This document shows positions 10,081 through 21,208 of a DNA stretch of 64,000 nucleotides, one piece after another (the stretch's first letter is position 1; every line of letters begins with the position of its first letter). Location: NCBI GenBank assembly GCA_963210315.1, contig OY723270.1, positions 2,232,001 through 2,296,000 on the forward strand, read 5' to 3'. A model generated the notes under the pieces. The model did not search any database, had not been told where the DNA came from, and saw nothing but the letters and a program-made list of their open reading frames with translations. The stretch comes from Rhynchopus euleeides. Lineage: Eukaryota; Euglenozoa; Diplonemea; Diplonemida; Diplonemidae. Position numbers and translations under genes: made by a program.

Positions 10081-12279
10081 TAGTCGGCGATTTTTTCACC
10101 CCGCCTGAGGGTGCGTGTCGAGAGTTGTCAGCCTGCTCCTTCACGATGGTGTGTGACTGGTGTGTACCTTCCCCAATTCCCTCCCAACTCTGGTGAGTGT
10201 CTCTTGTGTTTCCCCAACCCCTCCCCACACAACACACAGACGCACGCCTTCAGGGGACGCTGTATCGTCAACTCCCGCCTTCGGGCGGATCGCCCTGGCC
10301 ACTCCAATGGAATCCTCCAGAGAATATCAAAGACAAGCTGTCGCCACCACCACCCACGCAGTGCCGGCACATAATCTTGCTGCATCTGTCTGAGGAGTAA
10401 TTCACCAGGAAAATCAGGAATATCAGCTCCGAGATTTGAAATCAGGAATCTTTGGGAATCGCTTGCTGATACGATGCATGTTGAATCGTGTGGTGCAAAA
10501 TGTGAGGGTCCTCAGCCTGGACGTCCTGCAAAATGCTCTAGGTGCCAACTGCGGAAGGTATCTGTGCCTTTGGATCCGGGTCTTGCACCCCACTCACAGC
10601 ACCAACGGAGCCTGCAAGACGTTCCCCAATGTTGTTTGACACCTCTCGGCTTGCCAAATCCCTGAGGTGCCTGCCAGCACACTTGTCCGTGAAATCCATT
10701 GCTCTGCCTGCATGCAGATTTGGAAATTTTTCAGCACACTTCGAGGTGGGCGGAAAGTGTCGCGTGCTTGTTCGTGCCCTTGTGCTCCTCACTCACGACA
10801 CCATCATCAGCAGGAGTGTGAGTGTGGAAGCGTCAACGCAAAAAAGAAACCAATGCAAAAAGTGCCGAACAAAGCGCAGTGACACTTTTCGAGCACATTC
10901 ATGATGCGTAAAAGTGTCGGAGTGCTTCCGACGACCCTGTTCCTTTTTCTGTGTGTCTAGCTATCTCGTGTTCACCTGTGCTCCACACCCACATCAAAGC
11001 AGCAGGCTCTAGGGTGGTGCAAGCGCAACGCATCATCAAGGAAGAAGAAAGCACGGTTGCCACGCCTTTTTTGGACCCCACATCGCCGCAACACCCCACC
11101 CCCTCAATGGTGGTGCAGAGAGCCCTTCGCTCAGCGCCACACTGTGCCAGTTGTCTCCTACAGAACAGGCGGCTCGCAGTGCTGCACTTCAGAGGGCGAA
11201 GGCCCTCTGAAGTGGGGGTCGGTTCACGCAGTTCGAAAGCGAACGAAAACGCCGCTCCCACCCCCACCCGCTGATCTGCTGCCCCTGTTTTGAACCTCGT
11301 CGGTTCCTTTGTCACCTGGCACTGCCACACCATCAACATCAACATTCTTTGGTTGGCTGCCTGCTTTCAGATGCAAGCAGTTTCTAGATGCAATCTTGCG
11401 AGGACTCCTTTGGGTATGCGGTGGGTTTCTTCATCTGCTTGCTTCCTGTTTCTGGCAATTCTTGTTGATTTGCTTCTGTGTTGAAGGGTGACCCAGAAGC
11501 CAGCCTGTAATCGACTTCACTTATCCTCCTCCCCCCTTTGCTTCCTGCCTCTTTCGCTCCTGCCGGGGAGGGGGCGGGGAGAGACTGATGTGTGGTGCAC
11601 AACCTCCCTCCGCTGCCTGCGGACTGTGGAACTGAACGGACTTTTCTTCTCGCTTGCTGTGTCACAGCCAGGTGATGTTTGTTGCAGTGACAGGCAGGTT
11701 CATCACCGCACTGAGCAGAGGGGAGTGTCGGGAAGGTGGCCTCACAGGTGTTGCACCCAGCCTCTGCAGGAGGTGGTCTTCACACCAACGAACCACGCTT
11801 GCGTCTCTGTGTGTGCTGTGTCTTCCGTTTGACCCTGAGTGCAGTCTCGTAACCTGTTCCCTGCCTTGTGTCACCCCGAATGCAACCTTGATGGTCTGCA
11901 CAGCCTTGCTTTCTGCGTCGCAACACATCACCACCTGACCCCTGCTCTGTTGAGCCTGGGGGTACGGGAGGGCAGTCGTGTCTGTCTGACTGACACCTGG
12001 CAGGCTCTGGCGTCGTCAGCAACAAGCAGGAGGGAGGGGCGCGCTGCTCCACCACGTGTTTAGCTTCTCACACGGAAGGCGAATCGCCATCGGTGATTAT
12101 GCACGTCACCTTCCCCAGCACGCAGTATCCCGCTGCTCGATGTGTTGACCTCCCTCGCGTTGTGTGATATATTCTGCAGCACGCCCGCCTGCACCATGCC
12201 TGCATGGTGCGGTGAGGGGCCTTGTTCAGTGCTCACCACCACCCAGTAGGTACAACACACACCTGCACACAGCAAGGCC
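10081..12279. other. Intergenic region between the DUF4116 gene and WD40 locus 2
   Basis: About 2.2 kb without a supported gene. The open frames are short, lack recognisable motifs and do not show the strong GC-rich codon bias of the neighbouring genes. The last ~45 bases before 12280 resemble the start-codon region of locus 1. Confidence 0.4.
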
Positions 12280-12855
12280 ATGGCAGCTGCAGCGGTGCTG
12301 CTGTCGCTGTGCTTCGCTGTACGTTCATCATGCCCCATCACTGTGGGCTCCGAGTGTACTGCGACTATTGTCAGCCGGCTACCAGCCTCCCCCACATACC
12401 TCGCAGTTTCACATGACGACACGATGCTCGCGGTTTCCACTTATGGCCTATCTCTGTACACCATCAGCACAGGGGCTGCACTCACAGTACCCTCCTACAG
12501 CTGGATAGAGCAAGCTGTCTTCTCCCCTGACTCATCAAGGTTGGCAGTGGCTGCGTGGAGCACAAGGGTTGATGTCGTCACTGTGAGCACCGGGGCCCAG
12601 CTCTGGAGTGATTCAACGAAAGGCACCTGCTACAGTGTTGCCTACTCGCCAGACGGGGCATATGTTGCTTCTGGGCATAGTGACGGGAGCGTCTACATCA
12701 GGAACGCTGCAGACGGGTCAGTGGTGTGGGCTCTGACTGGGGGTCACTCTTCTACTGTTTACAGTCTCCAATACAGCACTGACGGCAGGAAGCTCATCAG
12801 CGGCGCAAAGGGTTCCGTTGTGTGGGATACAATCAATGGGAATAATCTCCACACC

Positions 12856-13006
12856 GGGGGGTGTCGATTTTTTCGGTTTTTTTCCGTTTTTTCCTTTTTT
12901 TTCGTTTTTTCCGCCTGTGGGCGCTGGCTGCGACTTGGTCAAAATTCGACGAAAAAAATCCGAAAAAAAAACGGAAAACGAAAAAACGGAAAATCCCAAA
13001 ATCGAC
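12856..13006 (+). repeat. Left-end 151-bp inverted structure of the transposon
   Basis: The terminal GGGTGTCGATTTT (12859-12871) recurs as its complement AAAATCGACACCC at about 12994-13006. Between them a T-rich stretch (TTTTTTCGG-like units) faces an A-rich complement (CGGAAAA-like units). The first 151 bp could therefore fold into a long stem or represent a minimal MITE-like end. Confidence 0.6.
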
Positions 13007-13242
13007 ACCCTGATTTTCCGTTTTTTTCCGTTTTTTTCCCAGTACCAGAAACAGGCAGGGTCGTCGTAAGACCGGCGTGCCAAGGGGGAGGTGCTCGCAT
13101 TTTTTTTTTGGGGGGGTACAGAATGGGTCGTTTTTGGACATTTGAGCCCACTGCGAGCAGTGCCGGGTCCCGGAAACGCTGTTTCAAACGCTCAAAAGGG
13201 GATGTCGTGGGCACCAGAACCCAGTAAATTTATCACAAATGG

Positions 13243-15975
13243 TCCCACCCACAAACGGGTTACCCCCTGCCTCTAGGGGTTCCCCCCACCCACAAATGGG
13301 TTACCCCCTGCCTCTAGGGGTTCCCCCCACCCACAAATGGGTTACCCCCTACCTCTAGGGGTTCCCCCCACCCACAAATGGGTTACCCCCTGCCTCTAGG
13401 GGTTCCCCCCACCCACTAATGGGTTACCCCCTGCCTCTAGGGGTTCCCCCCACCCACAAATGGGTTACCCCCTGCCTCTAGGGGTTCCCCCCACCCACTA
13501 ATGGGTTACCCCCTGCCTCTAGGGGTTCCCCCCAGCCACAACTGGGTTACCCCCTGCCTCTAGGGGTTCCCCCCACCCACAAATAGGTTACCCCCTGCCT
13601 CTAGGGGTTCCCCCCAGCCGCAAATGGGTTACCCCCTGCCTCTAGGGGTTCCCCCCACCCACAAATGGGTTACCCCCTACCTCTAGGGGTTCCCCCCACC
13701 CACAAATGGGTTACCCCCTGCCTCTAGGGGTTCCCCCCACCCACAAATGGGTTACCCCCTGCCTCTAGGGGTTCCCCCCAGCCACAAATGGGTTACCCCC
13801 TGCCTCTAGGGGTTCCCCCCACCCACTAATGGGTTACCCCCTACCTCTAGGGGTTCCCCCCACCCACAAATGGGTTACCCCCTGCCTCTAGGGGTTCGCC
13901 CCACCCACAAATGGGTTACCCCCTACCTCTAGGGGTTCCCCCCACCCACAAATGGGTTACCCCCTGCCTCTAGGGGTTCCCCCCACCCACTAATGGGTTA
14001 CCCCCTGCCTCTAGGGGTTCCCCCCACCCACAAATGGGTTACCCCCTACCTCTAGGGGTTCCCCCCACCCACAAATGGGTTACCCCCTGCCTCTAGGGGT
14101 TCCCCCCACCCACTAATGGGTTACCCCCTGCCTCTAGGGGTTCCCCCCACCCACAAATGGGTTACCCCCTGCCTCTAGGGGTTCGCCCCACCCACAAATG
14201 GGTTACCCCCTACCTCTAGGGGTTCCCCCCACCCACAAATGGGTTACCCCCTGCCTCTAGGGGTTCGCCCCACCCACAAATGGGTTACCCCCTACCTCTA
14301 GGGGTTCCCCCCACCCACAAATGGGTTACCCCCTGCCTCTAGGGGTTCCCCCCACCCACTAATGGGTTACCCCCTGCCTCTAGGGGTTCCCCCCACCCAC
14401 TAATGGGTTACCCCCTACCTCTAGGGGTTCCCCCCACCCACAAATGGGTTACCCCCTGCCTCTAGGGGTTCCCCCCACCCACTAATGGGTTACCCCCTGC
14501 CTCTAGGGGTTCCCCCCAGCCACAAATGGGTTACCCCCTGCCTCTAGGGGTTCCCCCCACCCACAAATGGGTTACCCCCTGCCTCTAGGGGTTCCCCCCA
14601 CCCACTAATGGGTTACCCCCTACCTCTAGGGGTTCCCCCCACCCACAAATGGGTTACCCCCTACCTCTAGGGGTTCCCCCCACCCACAAATGGGTTACCC
14701 CCTGCCTCTAGGGGTTCCCCCCACCCACAAATGGGTTACCCCCTACCTCTAGGGGTTCCCCCCACCCACAAATGGGTTAGCCCCTGCCTCTAGGGGTTCC
14801 CCCCACCCACAAATGGGTTACCCCCTGCCTCTAGGGGTTCCCCCCACCCACAAATGGGTTACCCCCTACCTCTAGGGGTTCCCCCCACCCACAAATGGGT
14901 TACCCCCTGCCTCTAGGGGTTCCCCCCACCCACTAATGGGTTACCCCCTGCCTCTAGGGGTTCCCCCCAGCCACAAATGGGTTACCCCCTGCCTCTAGGG
15001 GTTCCCCCCACCCACAAATGGGTTACCCCCTGCCTCTAGGGGTTCCCCCCACCCACTAATGGGTTACCCCCTACCTCTAGGGGTTCCCCCCAGCCACAAA
15101 TGGGTTACCCCCTGCCTCTAGGGGTTCCCCCCACCCACAAATGGGTTACCCCCTGCCTCTAGGGGTTCCCCCCAGCCGCAAATGGGTTACCCCCTGCCTC
15201 TAGGGGTTCCCCCCACCCACAAATGGGTTACCCCCTGCCTCTAGGGGTTCCCCCCACCCACTAATGGGTTACCCCCTACCTCTAGGGGTTCCCCCCAGCC
15301 ACAAATGGGTTACCCCCTGCCTCTAGGGGTTCCCCCCACCCACAAATGGGTTACCCCCTGCCTCTAGGGGTTCCCCCCACCCACAAATGGGTTACCCCCT
15401 GCCTCTAGGGGTTCCCCCCAGCCACAAATGGGTTACCCCCTACCTCTAGGGGTTCCCCCCACCCACAAATGGGTTACCCCCTGCCTCTAGGGGTTCCCCC
15501 CAGCCACAAATGGGTTACCCCCTGCCTCTAGGGGTTCCCCCCACCCACTAATGGGTTACCCCCTACCTCTAGGGGTTCCCCCCAGCCACAAATGGGTTAC
15601 CCCCTGCCTCTAGGGGTTCCCCCCCACCCACAAATGGGTTACCCCCTACCTCTAGGGGTTCCCCCCAGCCACAAATGGGTTACCCCCTGCCTCTAGGGGT
15701 TCCCCCCAGCCACAAATGGGTTACCCCCTGCCTCTAGGGGTTCCCCCCACCCACAAATGGGTTACCCCCTGCCTCTAGGGGTTCCCCCCAGCCGCAAATG
15801 GGTTACCCCCTGCCTCTAGGGGTTCCCCCCACCCACAAATGGGTTACCCCCTACCTCTAGGGGTTCCCCCCACCCACAAATGGGTTACCCCCTACCTCTA
15901 GGGGTTCCCCCCACCTACCAATGGGTTACCCCATACCTCTAGGGGTTCCCCCCACCCACTTATGGGTTGCCCGTG
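13243..15975 (+). repeat. 41-bp minisatellite inside the transposon, about 66 copies
   Basis: A head-to-tail array with a strict 41-bp period (for example 13261 to 13302). Each unit has GGGTTACCCCC, CTCTAGGGGTT and CCCCCCA blocks with a CACAAATG or CACTAATG variant. Units differ only at a few sites (TGCC/TACC, CACAAAT/CACTAAT, CACCC/CAGCC), so the array is young or homogenised. The GGGTTACCC and CCCCT/AGGGG parts can each form small hairpins. The copies decay towards 16060. No gene lies in the array. Confidence 0.95.
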
Positions 15976-16247
15976 CCTCTAGGGGTTCGTCTCGGTGTTC
16001 GGCGGCTCTAGGGGTTCGTCTAGGCGTTCGTCTAGGGGTTGCGACCCACTAATGGGTTGCTACCTCTCGGATATTCTTCGGTCGTGTGTGCTTCGGTCAT
16101 AGGTTCTCTGGTGTGCGATGTCCGTCGTGCCGGTGCCCGCGCTCCCCCCCCCCCCCCCACCCTCTCCAGCCTCGCCCCCGCCTCTTGGTAGCTGTTTCGC
16201 TTTTCTTTTCCGTGTTGTTGTGCCGCACATTACCTCACCACACACCG

Positions 16248-16270
16248 CCCCCCCCCCCCCCCCCCTGTAG
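16248..16270 (+). promoter_or_regulatory. Polypyrimidine tract and AG, candidate trans-splice acceptor of the transposase gene
   Basis: A run of 18 C is followed by TGTAG, 30 nt before the transposase start codon at 16301. In spliced-leader organisms a pyrimidine tract plus AG just upstream of the ATG is the usual leader addition site. A second C-run lies at about 16145-16159. Confidence 0.45.
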
Positions 16271-16300
16271 AGCGCTGTCGGTTCGTTTCACCTCCTCATC

Positions 16301-19300
16301 ATGTCGCTCGGATCTCAGGTTGAGAGCAAGGTGCGTAGCCTCCAACCAGTGTGCCGTACCAGCGAGCTTCCCGCTATTGTGCACGCTGCCGTCAAGCGGG
16401 ACGGGGCCCACACCTGGTTGAAGGTGAGAGCTGTTTCTCTGGCCCTTGGGGTGCTGTGCAGAGAGTCCGGAGTGGAGATTTATGCGGATGAAGAACGGGA
16501 AGGCACTCCTGTCCTCTGGTGTTCTGGCCTGTTTACGAGGCATGTCAAGGCCGGAAAGAAAACTTCCGGTTTTGAGTATTGCGTGCATGTCGGGTGCCGC
16601 CACTGCCCGTGCCTGCCGTCGTCTGCTCTTCCCCCCGCACCCGCATCGACTCCGCCTGCTGCCCACCCATCGACTCCGCCCGCTGCCCCCGCTCCTATGC
16701 CCGCCTCGACTCCGCCCGCTGCCCACCCATCGCCTCCGCCCGCTGCCCCCGCTGCGGCCCGTGTGGCCCCTGCGACCCCTCTGTCCCGTGGGACTCCTGC
16801 GCCCCCTGCGACCCCTCTGTCCCGTGGGACTACTGTGCCTGCGACCCCTCTTTCCCCTGCGACCCCTGTGGCCTCTGCGACTCCGATGACACGCCACGCC
16901 ACCCAGGACTCCAGCGCTACGAGCGTAACGTGGGACCGGGCACCCGACATCGACCAGCCCGAGTCGCCGTCCCCTCTGCCTTTGGCCCGCAACCTCTTGG
17001 GCCCTCAAGGCACGTCTCTGCCGAACCTCTCACCGGCACAGATCGCGGCTTACGTCCAGTTGTTCCACTGGATGTTACTGCAGGGGAGTGCCAGCGCGTC
17101 TGGTTTGCCGGCTCCCCCAGTCCCTCCCCTGCCGGAAGCACCCCTGCCACAGGCACCCCTGCCGGAAGCACCCCAGCCACAGGCACCCCTGCCGGAAGCA
17201 CCCCAGCCACAGGCTCCCCTGCCGGAACCACGACCCCAGCAGGCTCCCCAGCCACAGCCTCCCCCGCAGATGCCAATCCCACCCCCCAAGAAGCGCAAGG
17301 AGCCGACGCCTCGCTCGGCACTGGGTGAGGACGACGTGCACCGGGACACGCCGTCCTACGAGCGGCTGAGCACGAAGGGTCGGGCCTTCCCCAGCCAACC
17401 CACCCTCGACTCCATGGCAGAGAAGGAATCTGTCAGGAAAGCGTTCGAGGCGGACTACGACACCCGGTTCATGGGGCTAATGGGAGAATTCCCCCAGATG
17501 AACGGGGACGGCCTGCTGGAGTCCGTCCACCCGCGAGTGCATGCCACCATCAACGGGCACGGCCGCCGCGATTTCCTCGAGCAGTACCGCGAGGGGACTG
17601 TACAGTTCCTGAGGGGCACGGGGTTCTCTGCAGATCTGCAGCACATCCTGACCGCACTTCGCCAGGGTACGATGCCGAGGGGGTGCACCCAGGCTTTGTC
17701 TGTGGGGGCGGGCAAGGCGATTACACGCCTGCGGTACCGAGCAATGCGGCGTCGTGTCGCTGCGGACCGGAAACGTCGCCACGCAGCAGCGGAGGCGGCG
17801 CGCAGGGAGGAGGTGGGGACTGCCCCTGACCCCGACCGGGATGTGGTTGTGGGCGCTGGGTGCGGGACTTCGCAGACAATGGAAGAGGCATTTGTGGCGA
17901 AGAAGGAGGCGAAGGAGTTCGGGAAGGACGCGCGGCAAGCGGCTGGCCTGAACCGCCGCGGCCGCCCCGCCAAGCAGGCCGTGGTTGAGGCGGAGGAGAA
18001 GGCGGTGGAGGCGCGATCCGAGGAGGCGAAAACCACGGGGTATGCCGAAGCGTGGCAGGACCACGACGCCAACCGCGTCCACCGCTACCTGGACGAGGCT
18101 GCCGAGATGCGCCTGAAGATGGCGGATCTGCGGAAGACGCAGGGGGAGAAGGATGCGGACCACCCGCTCCTCGGGCACAAGACGCAGGATGTGGATGTGA
18201 GCGCCTGGCTTCCCTTCTTTGGGGATCCTGATCCCAGGACGGACTTCTCCTTCGCTGCCACTGGGTTTCACCCCTGGCAGCTGACAAAGCTCTACGACCT
18301 CTACGGCGGGGATAGCGCATGCCCGCGCCGCTGCCTCCTCATCTCCCTGGTGTACCTTCGCCACGTCCCGGAGCTGAGCAACGCCGGTTTCAGGCAGCAC
18401 CTCCCAGGAGTCTCTCTCGAGCGCGAGACTCTGTCGGCGGAGTACCACAAGGGGGTGATGCATCTCCTCTCCAGCATGGATGAGATGGGGACAGATGTGA
18501 AGGGCCGTGAGTGGTTCACCAAGCCCTGGGCTCACCGCTCAGTGAACCACTTCCCCTTCCAGCCCCTCGCGTCGCTTGCGGTGGACGTGTTCCCCGTGTA
18601 CGTCTGTGCAAATAAGACAGACTACAGTGGGTACTACTCCCGCCACGCGAAGAAGCTGCAGCTGTGCATCACAGCCCTCGGCTTCATTGCGGGGTTGTCG
18701 GCGCTGAACCCCGGGCCCCGACCCGATGGGGACATCTGGGGATCCGCCAGGAAGCCCCCGCAGGCCGACACCTACAAACGCGTCCCTCTCCGCGCGAATG
18801 ACATCGTCCTCGGTGACGGGGCGTATGCTGACGCGGCCTGTGTCGTGATGCCGAACCGCCGCGTCGCGAAGCCGAACGACGAGAACAGGTCGACGGACTT
18901 CGACTTCTTCTCCCGCCTGCGTACTCCTGGGTGCGTAGAGTTCAACCGCGCACACGCTGCTGGCCGTTCGCGTGTGGAGAGGGCCATCGCACGCCTGAAG
19001 CAGTCGTTCGCGATCTTCCGGAAGATCTGGAACCTGGAGACTGTGAAGGGCGGCCTCAATTGGCTGAACCCCTGCTTCCAGGTGGCCGCCCACCTGCACA
19101 ACTTCAGGCTGCGCTGGAGTATTCCGGAGATGCCCCTGTGCGGGTACACGCTCCTGGCGAGCAAGCTCACGCGTCAAGCCGACACGGCGAGCTACCCGTG
19201 GAGCGATGATGAGGCTGCCGCCTCAAAGACTGCGGCCGACACCCTGCTGGAGTTGTGGGCTGCGAAGGAGAAGAAGGCCAGGTGGCAGACCCTCGCAGCC

Positions 19301-20059
19301 ACGAGGAGGGAGGATTGGGGCGCACTGGGTGGGGCCAATCTGTCGGTGGACCCTGGGCCCTGGAAGTCCAGCAGACAGGTGTGGACTTCCCGCTTCGATA
19401 GGGATCGCCTGTTTCTGGATGGTGGGGAAGAGGACGCGGACGGGGCCAGTGTGGGGTCCTCCGAGTGTCGGGATCTGGAGGGCGAGGATTCGTCGGACAC
19501 GGAAGAAACGGCTGACATCCCCTCTTCCTCTTCTTCCCCGAATACTTCTTCTTCCACAAACACTTCCTCTTCTTCCTCTTCCTCTTCGTCTTCGTCTTCT
19601 TCATCTTCTGACGATGTCCCGCCCAAGAAAAGGCCGCGCTCCTCCAAAACCCCACCCCATGTGGAGAACCCCCCTGCGAGACAGCCCCCTGCCGGGAAGG
19701 AGGGTTCTGCTAAGAAGCGGCCCTCCGAGAGCTCGCCGCCTGCTGGCAGTAAGGCCCCCGCAAGCAAGAGGGACAAGAAGGCCGCTGTGAAGAAGACCGC
19801 TGCGAAGGCCCCTGCGAAGGCCGCTGCGAAGAAGACCGCTACAAACACTTCCTCTTCTTCGTCTCCGTGTGAGAACCCCCCTACGAGACAGCCCCCTGCG
19901 GGGAAGGAGGGTTCTGCTAAGAAGCGGCCCTCCGAGAGCTCGCCGCCTGCTGGCAGTGCGGCCCCCGCAAGCAAGAAGTACAAGAAGGCCTCTGTGAAGA
20001 AGACCGCTGCGAAGGCCGCTGCGAAGAAGACCACTGCGAAGGGGAAGAAGGGCAAGTGA
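16301..20059 (+). CDS. DDE-superfamily transposase (DDE_Tnp_4/Harbinger-like) with histone-H1-like tail
   Basis: The 1,252-aa product probably moves the surrounding transposon by cutting at its inverted repeats. The N-terminal ~100 residues include a Cys/His-rich patch (CVHVGCRHCPC). They are followed by Pro/Ala-rich linkers with LPEAPQPQAP repeats and a basic KKRK stretch suitable for nuclear import. A central helical region precedes the catalytic domain. The likely DDE residues are D762 (in AVDVFPV), D839 (in LGDGAYAD) and E893 (in SRVERAIARLKQSF); the spacing and the ERAIARLK motif match DDE_Tnp_4 transposases. After about residue 1060 come acidic/serine runs and two copies of a Lys/Ala-rich module (PPAGKEGSAKKRPSESSPPA, then KKTAAKAAAKK), resembling a histone H1 tail and probably binding DNA. 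The frame is intact, so recent activity is plausible. The start at 16301 is the first ATG of the frame and follows a candidate splice acceptor. Confidence 0.85.
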   Translation: MSLGSQVESKVRSLQPVCRTSELPAIVHAAVKRDGAHTWLKVRAVSLALGVLCRESGVEIYADEEREGTPVLWCSGLFTRHVKAGKKTSGFEYCVHVGCRHCPCLPSSALPPAPASTPPAAHPSTPPAAPAPMPASTPPAAHPSPPPAAPAAARVAPATPLSRGTPAPPATPLSRGTTVPATPLSPATPVASATPMTRHATQDSSATSVTWDRAPDIDQPESPSPLPLARNLLGPQGTSLPNLSPAQIAAYVQLFHWMLLQGSASASGLPAPPVPPLPEAPLPQAPLPEAPQPQAPLPEAPQPQAPLPEPRPQQAPQPQPPPQMPIPPPKKRKEPTPRSALGEDDVHRDTPSYERLSTKGRAFPSQPTLDSMAEKESVRKAFEADYDTRFMGLMGEFPQMNGDGLLESVHPRVHATINGHGRRDFLEQYREGTVQFLRGTGFSADLQHILTALRQGTMPRGCTQALSVGAGKAITRLRYRAMRRRVAADRKRRHAAAEAARREEVGTAPDPDRDVVVGAGCGTSQTMEEAFVAKKEAKEFGKDARQAAGLNRRGRPAKQAVVEAEEKAVEARSEEAKTTGYAEAWQDHDANRVHRYLDEAAEMRLKMADLRKTQGEKDADHPLLGHKTQDVDVSAWLPFFGDPDPRTDFSFAATGFHPWQLTKLYDLYGGDSACPRRCLLISLVYLRHVPELSNAGFRQHLPGVSLERETLSAEYHKGVMHLLSSMDEMGTDVKGREWFTKPWAHRSVNHFPFQPLASLAVDVFPVYVCANKTDYSGYYSRHAKKLQLCITALGFIAGLSALNPGPRPDGDIWGSARKPPQADTYKRVPLRANDIVLGDGAYADAACVVMPNRRVAKPNDENRSTDFDFFSRLRTPGCVEFNRAHAAGRSRVERAIARLKQSFAIFRKIWNLETVKGGLNWLNPCFQVAAHLHNFRLRWSIPEMPLCGYTLLASKLTRQADTASYPWSDDEAAASKTAADTLLELWAAKEKKARWQTLAATRREDWGALGGANLSVDPGPWKSSRQVWTSRFDRDRLFLDGGEEDADGASVGSSECRDLEGEDSSDTEETADIPSSSSSPNTSSSTNTSSSSSSSSSSSSSSSDDVPPKKRPRSSKTPPHVENPPARQPPAGKEGSAKKRPSESSPPAGSKAPASKRDKKAAVKKTAAKAPAKAAAKKTATNTSSSSSPCENPPTRQPPAGKEGSAKKRPSESSPPAGSAAPASKKYKKASVKKTAAKAAAKKTTAKGKKGK

Positions 20060-20837
20060 AATTGCCGGGCAGGGTCGAAGAGATGACGTGTGTGTTCTGT
20101 CTCGATTTGTTATGGTGTATGGTTTGCTTCGTTTCGTTATCATGGGGGTTTGAGCTTGCAGGAATCAGTGCAGTTGACAGCTCTGATGGGCTGTGGCTAC
20201 ACTACTCCAATATTCAGTGAAAGGCATGCAGTTGCTTTTGGATGGCTGCGCGGCAGCTTGGAGGGTGGTGGACACCCCTGATTTTGTGCGGCGGCCCGAG
20301 GCGTGTCCTCCCTGCCTCGCGGATAATGTGCACATCACCCTGCCTATCCTGGGGTTCTTCGGGGTGTCCCATAAAAAACAGTGGAGAGGACGACCGCGCT
20401 GATGATGAGGAATAACCAACACCCCCGCCCCGCCCCCCGCCCCCCCCCCCCCCCCGTCCCCACCCAAAGCTCAAGCTTCCTGGACACGCTCGTTTGAGCA
20501 ATCTGGAATCTGTAGAAGGCTCGCCGTGTAGGCGGCCTTGGCTATTTTGCCGGCTTGCTGGTCTGCGGCCCAGGATGCGCCTGCAGCGCCGTGTTGTCCC
20601 ACGTTCTTGAGGCACCAAGCTTGAGGATTCTCTGGCAGATATGTTCACGATGTCATTCACGTCTCAACGGGTTCTTCGGGTGTCCCATTCAAAAAAACAC
20701 CCGAAAAATATGACGACTTTGCTAAACTGGACCCAACTCCCCATACTCTTTTTTTTGCCATTTTTCAGCATTTTCCCCCGATTTTTCGATTTTTTTTTTT
20801 GAAAAAAATTATTTTTTGTCCAGAATCGACACCCCCC
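20060..20837 (+). other. 3' region and right end of the transposon
   Basis: No ORF was recognised. It contains a C-run (about 20441-20456), two copies of a GTTCTTCGGGGTGTCCCAT-like segment (about 20352 and 20669) and a T/A-rich subterminal stretch (20748-20820) before the right inverted repeat. Confidence 0.55.
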
Positions 20838-21208
20838 ACCATACCATCAGCATCTGTGTCCTCCGTCGTCGTTGCTGTGTCACCAGATGGGGTGTATGCT
20901 GCGGTACAGGTTGAATCTTATGTTCTGAGTCTCATCAAAGTGAGCGACTACTCCACACACCTGAACATTAGCCACGGTTCAGATGTCACCTCTCTCTCGT
21001 TCAACTTCGACTCGTCGGCGATTCTCGTCCTCGGAAGTGGCAACTCAAAGATATACAAGGTCAGCACCGGAGCACAGCTGGCGTCGATCGACACAGTGGG
21101 ACCTGCATCGCGCAACTCCGCTGGGACATTCTACAACACGAACAATTTGTTTGTCGCGGGTGAGTCTGCGGGAAGTGAGTCTGATGTATACGAGTTCGAA
21201 TCCTCGAT

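Larger units (their letters stand above)
12856..20837 (+). mobile_element. Complete DNA transposon with DDE transposase, PIF/Harbinger-like
   Basis: The ends are a perfect 14-bp inverted repeat, GGGGGGTGTCGATT at 12856-12869 and its complement at 20824-20837. They are flanked by a 3-bp direct repeat ACC (12853-12855 and 20838-20840). Removing the element plus one ACC restores the WD40 frame and matches the uninterrupted paralogous site at 4850-4900. A 3-bp target duplication and a DDE_Tnp_4-type transposase fit PIF/Harbinger-like elements, although those usually duplicate TWA rather than ACC. Inside are a T-rich/A-rich left-end hairpin, a 41-bp minisatellite, the transposase gene and an A/T-rich right end. 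No second (Myb-like) Harbinger ORF was found. Confidence 0.85.

Noticed and set aside
10542..10904. 120-codon plus-strand frame in the intergenic region
   Set aside because: No motif, no paralogue in the window, and composition unlike the neighbouring genes.
12856..20837. Bacterial IS5-type insertion sequence
   Set aside because: The transposase is far too long, has eukaryote-like low-complexity tails, and sits within a eukaryotic gene.
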